This document shows, piece after piece, positions 13,210 to 25,142 of a DNA stretch of 64,000 nt. The stretch covers positions 1-64,000 of the forward strand of contig JASAND010030377.1 of the NCBI GenBank assembly GCA_030248195.1, written 5' to 3'. A program made the translations under genes and the position numbers. The notes beneath the pieces were generated by a model. The model had not been told where the DNA came from. It saw nothing but the letters and a program-made list of their open reading frames with translations, and made no database searches. This stretch comes from Trissonchulus latispiculum. Lineage: Eukaryota > Nematoda > Enoplea > Enoplida > Ironidae. Every line of letters begins with the position of its first letter. The stretch's first letter is position 1.

Positions 13210-14099
13210 CTAGCTAGCTCTAGTTAGCTATTTTACAGCTGCGCTCAAAAAGTCGTTGCACGCAACTTAGGTCTTTTCAAGAATAACAAACCCTAAGCTT
13301 CAGCGCAGGGTTATCTTCAATAACCTGGCTTATGCGGTTTCAGCTGCTGCCCTCGCGAGTTTCCGTAGACATGCCTCATTTATGGTAGCTACAAACAGTC
13401 AAGTCAACGAAAGCGGAAATTAAGGTCTAGAAAACAGAAATTAAAGAGGGCGAAAGGTCCAAAAAGCGAAAATTGAAACGGAAAGCGGATCTAATAGGCA
13501 ATAACAGATTCAGGATAGAGTAACAACAAGCGGAAACGAGGTGAATTAGAAAATCAAATACAGATAATTCCACACTCTTGAAATATTTGATAATTAATTC
13601 AGTAGTAATTTAAAAAGCATATATATATTTAAATTTCGCGAACTTTAATTTTTTCGTTAGAGGGATCAAGGGATACCTAAAAATTTTTGTCTTGGATTTT
13701 ACTAAAAAGTTGTAGAGGGGTTCTCCTCGGGCGCAGAACACCACCGTTTTCTGTGTTCAGATGTGCGTCTGTACTCAATGTTTCTTTTATCCGGATGCAA
13801 CGAAATATTAAGGGGACACAAGCTAGCCGCAACGTTATTTCATGGGAAAATTCACTTTTTGCAGAAGTTAAAACTTTAAACGTTTCCAATATCAATTTCC
13901 CCGTATTCTTCTGTCTTCTAAAAATTTCTTCGGTTTCTCGGGGCTCCACCCCCAGGCCGCTGATGTTTTTCACTTTCTCATTGAATGCCAAGGTGCAAGG
14001 TCATGTCTCATGTTATTTGTGGAGTTACTGTCCAGCTGTATCCATACTCTGATCTTTTGAACTTGTAAATTTCAGTTCACTTGGTAGAGTTTTACCAGG
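13210..14099. other. Non-coding region
   Basis: Overlapping open frames of about 100-120 codons on both strands (13677-14052) mirror each other and match nothing known. No ordered repeats were seen. Confidence 0.4.
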
Positions 14100-14345
14100 A
14101 GTTCATAATTCTTCTATATTTAAGAAGAAGAGTAACCCATGAGAAGAGGGTCCCCGTTTGGTGGGGGGGGGGGTAGGCGGAAGAGGGTTCCCGTTTGGGG
14201 GGGGGGTCGTCAAGACAGGCTAAGACTGGCTGAATCTGATTGGCTGCTGACGATCTCCCACTAAACGGGGACCACTTTGTCTACCTCTATTCCTCTATTC
14301 GGCTACCCCTATTTGGGACCTCTATTTGGCTACCCCCCACCACCA
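14100..14345. repeat. Degenerate relative of the 55606-56322 fold-back
   Basis: It shares AAGAAGAGTAACCC, the CCCCGTTTGGTGGGG motif in both orientations and the phrase CTGAATCTGATTGGCTG with the element at 55606-56322. The ends are incomplete, so this is a fragment or a strongly diverged copy. Confidence 0.6.
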
Positions 14346-14795
14346 CCAAACCATACATAAATGGCAGTTGGAAATAATGCAAAACTACCATTTTTTCTCA
14401 AATTTGCAACTACAAAAAGCTGTCTACGAAAAATTTACGACAAATTTAACTTTCCTCCCTATATCTACAAATGCTTCACTGTTTTTTCTACATAATACTG
14501 CACTACTCATACACGCTTCTTGGTTTATTGATACTGACTTTATTCAAAATTCAAGAATTTACAAATGCAATTTACACAAAAAATGCATTCGCAATAATAT
14601 ATTACATTATATTTTAGTGCTAGATATCTTATATTTTTACTTGTATTTTGGTCAACCGGCAAAAAGTAGCACTGGTCGGTTGACGTCGACGAAAAATTGG
14701 GCCGGTGAACAATACTACTTGTAATCATTCATTACTGCTAAGCAGCAGCAACGTTGTAAATACTCTTTCATATATACGATTACATTATGTTACAC

Positions 14796-14826
14796 CAAGA
14801 GTATATAATAGCATTATATACTCTTG
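14796..14826. mobile_element. 31-bp minimal CAAGAG element (tips only)
   Basis: The element is only the two inverted tips, CAAGAGTATATAATA and its near reverse complement. It is flanked by an exact 7-bp duplication GTTACAC (14789-14795 and 14827-14833). It is either an internal-deletion relic or the smallest member of the family. Confidence 0.8.
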
Positions 14827-15036
14827 GTTACACCAAAGAAAGTATCGAAATTTTGATAAACAAAGCCGTTTTTGCACAGAAACACGCTAAAACAATAATT
14901 TTGCGTGGACGCAAAAATTCTTAACGGGACGCAACTTAAATTTTGCGGAACGCAAAGTTGATGCAAATCCCAAAACCAACCCTGCAGAACACGAACCTGA
15001 AGTCCGTTATTCATTTCTAGTTTTCGTTAGTTCGAT

Positions 15037-15669
15037 CAAGAGTTAATAATAGCAAGAGTACGACACCGTACCCTTGCTAGTGTAATTGGCCTGTCATATG
15101 CTCGGAACATTAAGGCCGAAATCTCGGGGGGATCACGGTTAACACAGTTAACCATGTGTTTATATGCGTTTGAACTAAAATGAATCTGACTGGCTAATCC
15201 CCTACCTTATGTCAAAATTACGTGTATAAGGTGACCCCCCCGAGATCTCCGGGGGGGGGGGGGGCTCAGCTTAACGTTGTTAAGCGTGTGTTTATATGCG
15301 TTTGAACTGAAATGCATTTGATTGGTTACTTAGCTATCGTAGCCCTCACCAGTGCATTTCAATAGCAGCAGCTAAGCAGCCAATCAAATGCATTTCAGTT
15401 CAAACGCATATAAACACATGCTTAACAACGTTAAGCTGAGCCCCCCCCCCCGAGATCTCGGGGGGGGGTCACCTTATACACGTAATTTTGACATAAGGTA
15501 GGGGATTAGCCAATCAGATTTATTTTAGTTCAAACGCATATAAACACATGGTTAACTGTGTTAACCGTGACCCCCCCCCCGAAATTTCGGCCTTAATGTG
15601 CCGAGCATCTGACAGGCCAATTACACTAGGAAAAGTCCCGTGTCATACTTTTCCTATCATCTACTCTTG
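15037..15669. mobile_element. CAAGAG-family fold-back element, 633 bp
   Basis: Ends are CAAGAGTTAATAATAG and CTATCATCTACTCTTG. Flanks are GTTCGAT (15030-15036) and ATTCGAT (15670-15676), a 7-bp duplication with one mismatch. Inside each tip is a subterminal hairpin, then long inverted arms that include CCCCCCCCCGAGATCTCGGGG-type G/C tracts and the block CGTTTGAACT. It is almost fully self-complementary. Confidence 0.85.
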
Positions 15670-15676
15670 ATTCGAT

Positions 15677-16208
15677 ATAAGTTGCCTCTGTTTTTATCAG
15701 CTTAACCATTTTACACATTTAATGGTAGGATTTAGACAGATGCAGTTTCCTTCTTTGCGTTTGCTTGGACCGAGCATCAGAAACGTCAGACATTGGTAAG
15801 GGCATAGATAAGCTGTTTGGTAAACAGTGTATGTGAAGCACCTACTGAATGTTGCATTTATGTATTCAACAGCAATTTCAAAAACAGTTATCGGGTCTAG
15901 TAGCGTAACCTCTTACACCCTTCAAATAGCATTTAAAAAACTGGACGAATCAGTATATTTTGTATATGTTTTTACCTTCGAATCACGAGATTGAATTTGC
16001 CTTTTTACTACAACTTAGCTTTTGCAGCTGTTGCTGTTGACTTTAATTGTTCGGTCTGATTTTTTCTTCTAACTGTTGTAGAACTTTCGGCAAACACTGT
16101 GTCTCAAAGCAGTCTGTTTGAAAGAAAAACACTCCTATCAAAAATTCCGTATCATTATATTATTGGGTTGCCGCTTTTTCCACAAAAAAGGCAACTCTTT
16201 CATGTGGG
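15677..16208. other. Non-coding flank of the giant retroelement
   Basis: No gene or ordered repeat was recognised. It ends with CATG (16209-16212), which is repeated after the far end of the composite retroelement. Confidence 0.4.
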
Positions 16209-16212
16209 CATG

Positions 16213-19200
16213 TGTAATGGAAAAGGCAAAATAAAACCTAAAACGGACCAGGAAAAGCTCAATTTGTAGTAGATTGTGATTCTTGATAGAATTGATCTGA
16301 GTTTCTAGTGTACTAGTTATGAGTGGCGTGCCTGTGAAACCTTGATGTGAACTGTGAAACTTCCAAGCATTGTATAAAGTAATTGTCCTGTAATTGCCAG
16401 AGTTGCCAGTCGGTGCGAAACCCCCAGAAACTTATTATTAGGGACATAGGTTCTAGTGTAAATAGGAGGAATAAGTCTAAAAATGGTAGTACGCTCACGC
16501 AAATGACACGAAAATGGAATAGAACCTCAGTGGAATGTAGTCCAAGGAAGCTTAAGTAGGTCATCGGTCAGTAATGGAGGGGTCGTTACCCTTCCCGGGT
16601 CAGCAATAGGCCCTAATACGGTTTTCCGTATAATGGAGGAGTCGTTACTCTTCCCAGGCCACGAATAAGGCCCCACATTGTCAAGAAATCACTTAGAAAC
16701 TGGTTAAATAGCTGAAAAATTATCAAGGAAAATAAGTTCGACAAAAAGAAGTTGTTGAATAACCCACCATTTAGCCAGAAACTTCGAGTTAAAAAACGTT
16801 TTACGCGGTTAATATGTGCGAATATTGGAAGATGGGTCAAAATAAGGTCATAATCTGTCTATTAATAGCATGGAATCCTGCTAATTAGTGTTCATAGGTG
16901 TTAATTAGGCTTAATTTGCATTAGTTAGGTGATAATTAGTTAATAAGTCAAATTTTTGGTCAAAATATAAGTTGGTTTTATCTGAAAGGCAATTCTCTGC
17001 TGATTCTAAAACTCCAAACCCGGTCACCTAACTCCCAATATTGCGAAAGTTATAAGTGAAAGAAGCTTTGATTAGTTACATTTTAATTTTGTAATATTGG
17101 CCTTAAGTGACCTTATAACAATGCGTAACTATGTGTGAGGTTACGCCCATTCATGTTTCCATTCACTTCCCCTGAGCCTCTGCTGGCTCTCTCCCAGCAG
17201 AGACTTGCCTCGCAGAGAGGAACTTAACACACACATTAGGTGTGAAATTACGTTCGGAGGGGGCTTAACTCCCTCCCTAATAATTTAAAAGAAAAGAAAA
17301 TGGTTAGTCTTAGGTAGTTAGGTACGTAGATTAATAATATCTAGTTTATATTGTCTGAAAAATTACGTAGCTATTAGTATGCATATTTTTACGCAACAAT
17401 TGCCCTTCCGTTTCTTTTCCAGCTAGACTTAGAGTCTTGGCGAGAAAGGACAATTGTTGCTGGGATCAACGGGCGGCTTCCCTTGTCTACGGCCGAAAGG
17501 TCAAGTCCAAAAAGAAAGAAAGGGGCTTGGAGACAAGGGAATGCCTAAAAATAATAAATATAAATTTTGTTAAATGACACGGCCAAATTGGCATTTAATA
17601 TTTATTTTTCCATATTCGGCCCCGAGTGGCCTTTATTGTGTACAATTTCGATTTTCAATTCTTTTAACTTTATTTTTAAAGCCAGTATTTTCCCCTTTGG
17701 TTACCTTTACGTGGTAACCAAAAAGTCTGCAAAGTTTCCCAAAATTCAGCTTGGGAAATAAATCAAAATTAGGGTCAGTTGGAGGGTAATAACTCCATTT
17801 TCTCGTTAATCTCCCCTCCAACGGACCAGCCGCGTGGCCAGCCCGAGTTGGGCACACGCTTTAACATAGGGAGCTTCCAGAAATTTCTGGAAGCTCCAAT
17901 AAAAGTCAAAGGAAGCCCGACGAAAGGCAAACACCAGTGAGCTGTCAGACTCCTGTCAGCTCACTGAAAATTTTCAAATCTTTCTCAGTGTTCGTCTGAG
18001 ACTCGGCCGAGAGCGGTCGCTTACCTCCCCCCTATAACTAGCACGTCTTCCCGTTGTGCCAGCGTTTTGGCCGGGAATAAAAGACGTGCTTCCCCCGGTT
18101 AGCACGCGAGTTAAGGGCCCCTTCTGACCCACACTGGTCAGAAGGGATGAGCTGAGTGCACACGACGAACACCACACGATGAGGGCCAGATGAGCGCACT
18201 ATGCTCGGCCAGGGACTGCACTTTAGGAACGCATTTTTTAGGGATTTTTCAGAAGGCCTTTTGGCCTAAAATTCACTTTTGTGGCCTTCGGGCCTTGTTT
18301 TAAAATTAACCCAGTACAACCAAGCCACGGCCTGAATGGCCTAATTTTTGTAAGGGCGTACGCCCAAAATATTTTATGTGTATTGACGCTTTTGGGGTTG
18401 CAGTAATGAATTGGGATTTTGAGTGGGGACCCACCCCTGAGTTGATATAGGAGGTCCCTTGGTCATGACCTCATGTTCAGAACTGAGTTAATTTAGGGAC
18501 GGTTTTCCCCACAGCCGGCAATTAGGAATTGCCGGCCATATTCGCAAAAGTAGGCGCTATTGAAGCTAACCCGAATCGTCTGTAATTGTATGTTGTTACT
18601 GTGAACCGTAACCTTGTGTAGGTCGGCGTCAAAATGTTAGGCATTAAAACTCAGAATCGTTTTTAACCATTAATTATCAGTTGTTTCGAGGGGAAGGGCC
18701 GACTTCCACGTTGTTAATTTAATTAATTTAAAGCTGTCCTTAGCGGAAATATGTCTGTGTAGTTTTGTTGTAGTAATAATTGCCTGAGCAATTATTACTC
18801 GTTCGGCTTTCCAAAATAATCAAAGTTCCAAAAATCCAACAAAAATTTTCTTTCACCAAAGTTATCAAACTTCCAAAGTTTAAAGCAAAATACTGGAAGA
18901 GGTTAATCAAAGTTAACCCAGAATTAGGGCAAAAATATGCATACTACAAGTAGGTAGGTTTTGTCAAGGAGTAGTTAGGCCTTGTTATATTGAATAATCG
19001 TATGTGTAAACAGTATTGTAATTTGTAGTGTGAATGAGACCCCCCCAAATTTGCGTAAGTGGCTTCCTGGGTAAACCCCTCATGGAGTGTGAGGTTCCAG
19101 GGTTAGCCTTCTTTTGTAAAGTGTGAATTAGTAATCAAAATTGTGTGAGTGCGAGAGTGAATGAGGGCATACCATGTAAACCCCCTTTGTCTGATAAGGG

Positions 19201-19622
19201 TATTGGGACTGCCAGGGTGAATGAGTAAAATGTTCAGATAGTAGGCAGGAAAATGGGCCAAATTGAGTAGCAATTTGGACCCAAAACCAGGATAAATTAT
19301 AATTAATAATGTTTGTTGGTTGGATGTGTAATCGCTGTGAAAGTACTAATTTTGGGATGAAAGTCGTAGGGAATTTACATAGAAAGGTGGGTATATTCGG
19401 CGATTCAGAGCAGGTTTTGCAGTCTAGGGTCACGGGAACCCCCAATTAGGTCTGCCAAATCTGCTGGATTCCCGGTCATCCGTGTAGGTTGCCCTGCGAT
19501 TAGGGGACGGATGAGCCGCATTCATGGAATCCAGGAATAGCCGAATCAGGGCCATAACAGACTAATCTGAATTATTACGAAATTAATTATAGATTAGTAA
19601 ACTGCGCTAGACATCCGATTAG
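16213..19622 (+). repeat. LTR A, truncated (U3 part only)
   Basis: It is nearly identical to 25143-28535 of LTR B (about two differences in a 300-bp stretch compared by eye). It stops at 19622, before the tRNA-like gene and TATA box of the other copies, and is joined to sequence found just upstream of the NADAR ORF. The lost segment corresponds to roughly 10.6 kb of the complete unit. Because the retained part lies upstream of the likely transcription start, the join looks like a DNA deletion, not a reverse-transcribed spliced RNA. Short open frames in it are conserved only because the copies are so similar. Confidence 0.85.
17177..18800 (+). repeat. Hairpin series in the LTR (repeated in LTR B and C)
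   Basis: At least nine near-perfect hairpins or palindromes occur in 1.6 kb: 17178-17202, 17394-17459, 17699-17719, 17870-17897 (a 28-nt perfect palindrome), 17935-17966, 18040-18090, 18283-18294 (GGCC-TTCG-GGCC, a UUCG-type tetraloop in RNA), 18354-18365, 18514-18536 and 18772-18799 (12-bp stem, 4-nt loop). All recur in LTR B and C with at most single changes. Confidence 0.8.
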
Positions 19623-19639
19623 ACATTCAATTATTTTAG

Positions 19640-21106
19640 ATGAACCAGATCCAGATCCAGCAGAGCGCGATTGAGCAGCTACGCAAGCTCTCGCTGTTCC
19701 AGTTGCCCTATGTCCCGGCCGCCTCCGAGGGCTTCCTGTACTTCCGAAGTGACTCCTCCGAGTACACTTCACTCTCCAACTTTGCGGCCCATCCGGGCAA
19801 GGATGTCAACAACCGGCCCATTATGATCCGGCACCTCAAGAAGGATGGCCTGACGGCCGAACATCACTATTGTGCCACGCTGGCCAATTTGGCAGGTGCG
19901 TATAAAGGGGCCAAGGATCTCTACAGGAAGGAGACGGCCAAGGACGTCAAGAAGGATGGCAAGCGAATCATCAAGCTGGAGCGCCTCTTGACTCATCCTC
20001 ATTCACACCAGGTCTTGAAGACGCTGGTTATGGGTGGAGTGCTCTTTTCAAAGTACTCCATCCCATATTTCCAGAAGGAGCTGATGGACACGGGTAACCA
20101 TCGGCTTATGGAGGCCACCGAGGACGCCTTCTGGGGCATCAATGCCGAGCATCTGGACCTACGATGCCGGGAGTTCAAAACGTCGGTGGAAGCTACCAAG
20201 CGATGGGTAGCCATCAATTCCGAAACATCGCTGGCCACTAACATCCTGGGCCAGTCGCTCGAATTCTTCCGGGCCTACTTCCAGAACCCGGAGGGGATGT
20301 ATACTACGTCCCCTCGCGTGGTTATCATTGGCGGGGCCATCCTGCAGAACAATCAGGTGGTCGATACCATCAAGGAAATTGCGGGCTGCGCAGACCCGAT
20401 TCTGCTGCCCATCCACATGGCCACACCCGTCCGGTGTATACGGGTGGCCGTGGCCATCACGTCGCCGCTGCTGACGAAAATCCTGGTTATCCCGGAAATC
20501 CGGGTGCCGCCAGAAGAGAAGCCCGGCGTCGTCTATCAGCGCGAGGCCGAAAGGCTGAAGGAGTCGTTCGGCCAAAACCCGAAATATCAGGAGCCGTTCC
20601 CGATGGTGCGGGCGTTTCCCACCATCGTGTACGTGCATGATTGCGTGGACCCGACGGCCGAAATGAAGAAGGATCCAGCTTGGGTTTCTCTGATCTGGGG
20701 GTGCTATACCTTCAGACCAGATGGGACCCACTTCCGCCCCCAGGATCCAATTGCCGTCCCCAACGGCCAGACGTACGTGCTGAACTATGATAACTATCAG
20801 CGGATGGCCGCTGCATTGAAAGCGCCTGATCTGCGCCGCCATAACTATCACGAGGCCGACCCTCCCGGCAAAATCGCCGCGCGGGGAGGAATGACCGCCC
20901 CGAAGGGCAAAGGAAGCCCTATGATCATCCGCCGCGCCAGCCGGCCCAACGCCACGGCCCCGTCGGCCGTCCCGCTTGGCAGCCTAACCCTGCCAACTCT
21001 ACGCGGAAACCGGACCAGCGAACCGGCCCTGCGCCTCAGCAGAAAGAAGGCAACCACTGCCACTGTTGCCACTGTCCCAGGGCGTCTCTGCCCACGCCTG
21101 GGATGA
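19640..21106 (+). pseudogene. NADAR-domain protein of the retroelement, 3'-damaged copy
   Basis: This is the first copy of the NADAR ORF, 488 codons against 551 in the intact copy at 39114-40769. Residues 1-405 align closely with the intact copy and keep the NADAR landmarks: SNFAAHP (46-52), AEHHY (73-77), ATEDAFWG (159-166) and NILG (201-204). A deletion of about 120 nt after the codons for NYHEA changes the frame, so the basic, Ser/Pro-rich tail is read in another frame and ends early. The ATG directly follows TTATTTTAG, a good 3' splice site. Hand comparison of the first 300 nt with the other copy gives about 24 differences, most of them silent. The N-terminal domain could still be made, but this unit has no promoter of its own left. 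Confidence 0.75.
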
Positions 21107-21671
21107 AGAATCTGTCATTGGGACCGCCGCCAGAGAAGCGGCCCAGGTCCAGTTACTCTCCGCCCCGATTGTAACTGTATATAAATTTGCTTGTACTGAC
21201 AATGTCCTTGTGCTTGTATGTGTATAATTGTAAAGTACATGTTTGCTGTGAAAGCCTGAAATAGGTATCTGGGAGTTGTGTTTATTATGAAATGGAAGCG
21301 ATTTTCCGCCCCAAAAATATATGTTACGAGTATTTTCATGTATACAAATCACCAATGTTGGTTACTAGTTGCACCTTCCCTTGCTGCCATGAAAGTATAG
21401 ATCAACGGAAAACACTACGGAGTCGGTACTCCGTCAATACGAAGCCTCAATGCTTCAGTGCTTATGACTAGCTACGGAGTAGATACTCTGTCTATAGGAA
21501 GCCACAACGCTTCAGAAAAGGATAATAGCTACTGAGTCGGTACTCTATAGCACACAATTAGCAGTCCTTGAGTCGGTACTCTAATGACGCTAACGCAAAT
21601 TGATGGCAGAATCCACAGATGTGCGATGACTTGGATAACAAATGTCATGTCATCATTTCAGGAAACAAAAG
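21107..21671 (+). repeat. NADAR/acidic-ORF spacer with hairpin array
   Basis: Between 21415 and 21581 lie four hairpins with GAGT-nnnn-ACTC stems (the first, 21417-21434, has a 7-bp stem) and two with GAAGC/GCTTC stems (21441-21456 and a second about 60 bp later). The spacer ends with CATCATTTCAG, a strong 3' splice site just before the next ORF. It is conserved at 41010-41256. Confidence 0.7.
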
Positions 21672-23148
21672 ATGTCGGTCCAACAAAACATGGAATCAGC
21701 CCCCAGAAGCTACTCCCCCATGATGGAGGTAGCTAGCAATCCTGCCTTCAGGAATCCGATGTCCCTGCCGGGACTTAGAGTCCCAATTCCTACCCTGGCC
21801 GGGCGGCCAATCCGTTCCCGTGCTCCAGTCCCCAACGTCCCCTTTGTGGGATTCCGGCCGTGTACGACGGCCCCCCAGGCTTCTAAGGTGGACGTGTGTC
21901 CACAGTGTGGAGTCCCCTTCGCGGCTCCAGGTCAGCCAAAGGCGTCTACCAGATGCCCAGTTACTGTTCCCCATGCCGTGGGAAAGTATACCACTGTCAC
22001 GGACCTTAACGAACACCCTCATCACACCCCAGCATTTTACAATGCTGGTCGTCTTCTGGAGATGATGTCATCGGGTAAATCCTACCCTGCCTCACTGATG
22101 CATCCGGGGTTCCAGGCTAAGTCCGACGAGGCTGGTTTACGCCTCCGGCTCACCGCCATCCAGTACGATAATTGCATCAAGGCCACCCCGGGGATGACAC
22201 CTCCTGATCAGGTTCAGTCTGCCTTTCGCTACTTTCTGAAGCGACTCAATCTCACCGGCTTTACGAAGGCTGACGAAGCCCTCTTCATCGTCGCTCTGGA
22301 ACAGATGCGGCAAGAAATCATCCAGGTGATTAACGACCCCAACTTCCGGGTGGAAGTCCCCCTGTTTCCGGAGCCACCCTTCGGGGCAGAGGCGCCTTAC
22401 CCGACCCTCCGCAACCCAGGAAATTTCCTCAGCGAAACGCCCTCCTCTCCAGCATCTTCCACCCCCCAGTCGGAAAACACACCATTTTCAGCCGGGGAGG
22501 ATCGGAGTGATGGGGAAGGAGAGGAAGATGAAGATGAAGAAACGCAACAAATCCCTACCACCCAGAGATTCCGTGAAATCCGTACCCAGGTCTATAACCC
22601 CCGGATGCCCTCCAACATTGATTCAGTGGTGCACGCCAACGCGCCTGACTGGTTGAAAGAGTACGCGAATGTGATTGTTACCCATGCCGAAGAGGACCGC
22701 CTGCCTGCCAACCGTCAGCCGGCGGTCGGCGCGGAAATCTGTGTCGAAGGAGCTGCCCAGTCCGCTTCTGAGGAGAGCGATTTGGATCTAGACCCGTTTC
22801 CTCCGGTGGACCTTCTGGAAGTTCCCCTACTTCCGAGGGAGTGGAAGGACCACGCCCCCGCCTATGTTTAAAAGGGAGCTAAAAGCGCTCCAAAGCTGCC
22901 TTGACCAGGAAATCATCCCGGTCGTAGAGTATTGGCGCCAGATTGGAGAATTGCGCATTCTCTGCCGACAGAAGGCCATTGCCTCCGTCAAACAGCAGCA
23001 GGCAGAGAACCTCTGTACCTGCCCGGAATGCCTCCCTCTGACTCCAGAGGAGAGGATGGAAAATTACCTGTGCCGTCTGTTGGACCTCCCCGAGCCCCAC
23101 GATCACCCTGACATTCTAGAGGGTCCCCCTCCCCACCGGTGCAATTAG
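21672..23148 (+). pseudogene. Unknown acidic Cys-pair ORF of the retroelement, frameshifted copy
   Basis: This is the first copy of the 493-residue ORF found intact at 41268-42749. It reads from the ATG at 21672 (MSVQQNMES) to a stop at 22869-22871. A 1-nt insertion beside codon TATGTT creates the stop, and the remainder continues in another frame to 23148 with the same C-terminal CTCPEC motif. An upstream ATG at 21642 is in frame here but not in the equivalent position of the other copy, so 21672 is the conserved start. The product is unrecognised. Confidence 0.75.
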
Positions 23149-25142
23149 TATGTACATTCTGTATAGCCCTACCTTATTGTAAAACTACAAAAAGTTATAT
23201 TGTCCAAAAAATCAAAAAAATGGCATATACAAAAGTAACAAAAATATTTGTTTGATTCTGTGTGTAATTCGATGTCTATGATGTGTTGTACAGTTCTGAC
23301 AATGTATAATTGTGAATTGCGATGTCTACAGAAAAAGGGCCAAAAAGACGCTGTTTTACTTTGAGGATTGTACAGTAACTTTTGCTAGTTTGGTTTGAGG
23401 ATGATTGTAAAAAGGCACAAAAATATTTGGTTGTAAAGACCGATTAGCCAGGTTGCAGTAATTGTAGTTGTAAAGAATGATTAATGTGCACTGTTGTATA
23501 GGATGACTTGTTTTGTTATTTGCTTGTTTGGTCGTGGTTTGGGAAAAGGTCAGCGATTTGACCTGGGACAAGTAGGAAGAAGACTTAGCCAGTTTTGTAC
23601 AGTCAGAGTAAGAAGTGTAGAGAGATGAGGGAAGTAGCTCAAAAAACGAGTATACTGTTTAGCCAGATTGGTATTGCCCTATTAATTGCTTGTTACTGTT
23701 ATTGTTGCATACTACTTGTACTTGTATTGTGTCATTGCTAAGCGGCTAGTACGTAAGAATTCTACACTGTGTATAGGCTTAGTAATTTGTAAATTCCGGT
23801 CGTTTGTTCCATTACGTTGTTTTTGTTCTGTTTTCGTTATGTGGGTTTTTGTTTATTGTTCATTGTGTTGCTTGTGACGGTTTCCTAAACATAATCTTTC
23901 TAGTTCACGAAAAGTTCAGAGATTGGGATTAGTAATCAGAGACGGAAGAGATAAGATCACGCCCCACGAATCGACTTGATGTAATCTTTGTTGTACTCGA
24001 TGTTTTTTGTTACTTGTCATGTTTGTAATCCTATCAGTTATTGAGGAAGGAGTTGAAAAACGGGAATTGACGATTTGAACGAGGTAGAAATAGAGTGGCA
24101 ATGAATCAGAAATAACTTGCAGTGTCGGTAATTTTTATCGTGAAGATTATATTGTCTGAAGAATAATATGGAACGGAACCATTAAACAGTAACTGGTATT
24201 TTCGGCGTTTTTGATAAGGGACAAGGTACTCAGAAATAGGTTAAGGCTTTCACACCGCGATTGGCAGAACGCCCACGTTCACACCGCGATTGGCAGAACG
24301 TTAATAACAAGGCCGCGATTGGTCTTTAATCATGTGGTTTGTAGAATTTAGATTAGGAAAGATTTAGTAATTAGTTTACGCGAATCGAGGAGAAGTTAGA
24401 TAGAAGTTTAGAGATCTTTAGAAGGCTCTGGGTAACATAGGGTAATCCCGCAGGGACCCCGCCCAGTAGAAGAGTTGTAGTAATAGTCGCAGAAGACTTG
24501 TAGTGATTCTGGGTAAAACAGGGTAATCCCGCAGGGACCCCGCGCAGTGGAGGAGTTGCAGTAATATTAGCAGAAGAGCTCAGTAGAAGAGCTGTAGAGA
24601 TAGTAGTCGAAGAGCGTTAGTAGGTTCTGGGTAAAACAGGGTAATCCCGCAGGGACCCCGCCCAGTGGAAGAAGTGTAATAGTGTCTGGGTAACACAGGG
24701 TAACCCCGCAGGGACCCCGCCCAGGATGAAGTAGGAAGAAGTGTAATGGTGTCTGGGTAACAGGGTAATCCCGCAGGGACCCCGCCCAGGATGAGCAATG
24801 GATTATAATTAGTAATAGCAGTTGGTAGTAGTACTCAGGGCCAAGATGGCCATAAGTGCTAGTGAATATAGAATCGGAAGTAGTCTAAGTAGCTTTAGAT
24901 AGTAATATAATAGTTTATTGTTGAGTATTAGGAGTGATTACGAACGCACCGCACCGTACGCGAAACGCACGCCTTTATCCGTCTTTCAGGAATTGATGCA
25001 TTGATATTCATGCTATTGATTGGTTAATGAACTGATGAAGTGATGACAGTATTTTGATACAAGTTATGGTTGTTGGGGAATTTCTCAATTGTTTTATATT
25101 CTTCCCCCTAGTCAAAAACCTAGCCCTTTTACTTGTGGAGGT
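23149..25142 (+). other. 3' non-coding tail of unit 1
   Basis: It is non-coding and AT-rich, and aligns with 42750-44560 at visibly lower identity than the LTRs. It contains two copies of TTCACACCGCGATTGGCAGA near 24250-24300, five copies of a 39-bp hairpin unit (24428-24789) and, next to the LTR, a purine-rich GTGGAGG that could serve as part of the polypurine tract. The segment 24926-25142 is missing from unit 2. Confidence 0.6.
24428..24789 (+). repeat. Five dispersed copies of a 39-bp hairpin repeat
   Basis: Units at 24428-24466, 24509-24547, 24627-24665, 24686-24724 and 24753-24789. Each reads CTGGGTAA(A/C)ACAGGGTAAT followed by CCCGCAGGGACCCCGCCCAG, so the CTGGG/CCCAG ends can pair. 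Spacers of 20-80 bp are rich in GTAGTAG and GAAGAG. The same arrangement of five units recurs at 44078-44428. Confidence 0.9.

Noticed and set aside
19128..19445. 105-codon minus-strand frame present in all three LTRs (also 28042-28359 and 47440-47757)
   Set aside because: It starts with TTG, has no domain, and is shared only because the LTRs are nearly identical.
19600..19645. Unit 1 as a reverse-transcribed spliced RNA
   Set aside because: The left part of the join lies in U3, upstream of the TATA box, and lacks a GT donor, so a DNA deletion fits better.
20159..20851. 230-codon minus-strand frame opposite the NADAR ORF (and its counterparts at 39366-39890 and 39945-40379)
   Set aside because: It is antisense shadow of a GC-rich coding region. 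It breaks in the second copy while the plus-strand protein is conserved.
24753..24775. Resemblance of GGGTAACAGGGTAAT to the I-SceI homing site
   Set aside because: One base is missing relative to the site, it lies within a repeat with other functions, and no homing endonuclease gene is nearby. Most likely coincidence.
24428..24789. CRISPR-like look of regularly repeated hairpin units
   Set aside because: Spacers are irregular and related to each other, the context is an LTR retroelement, and there are no cas genes.
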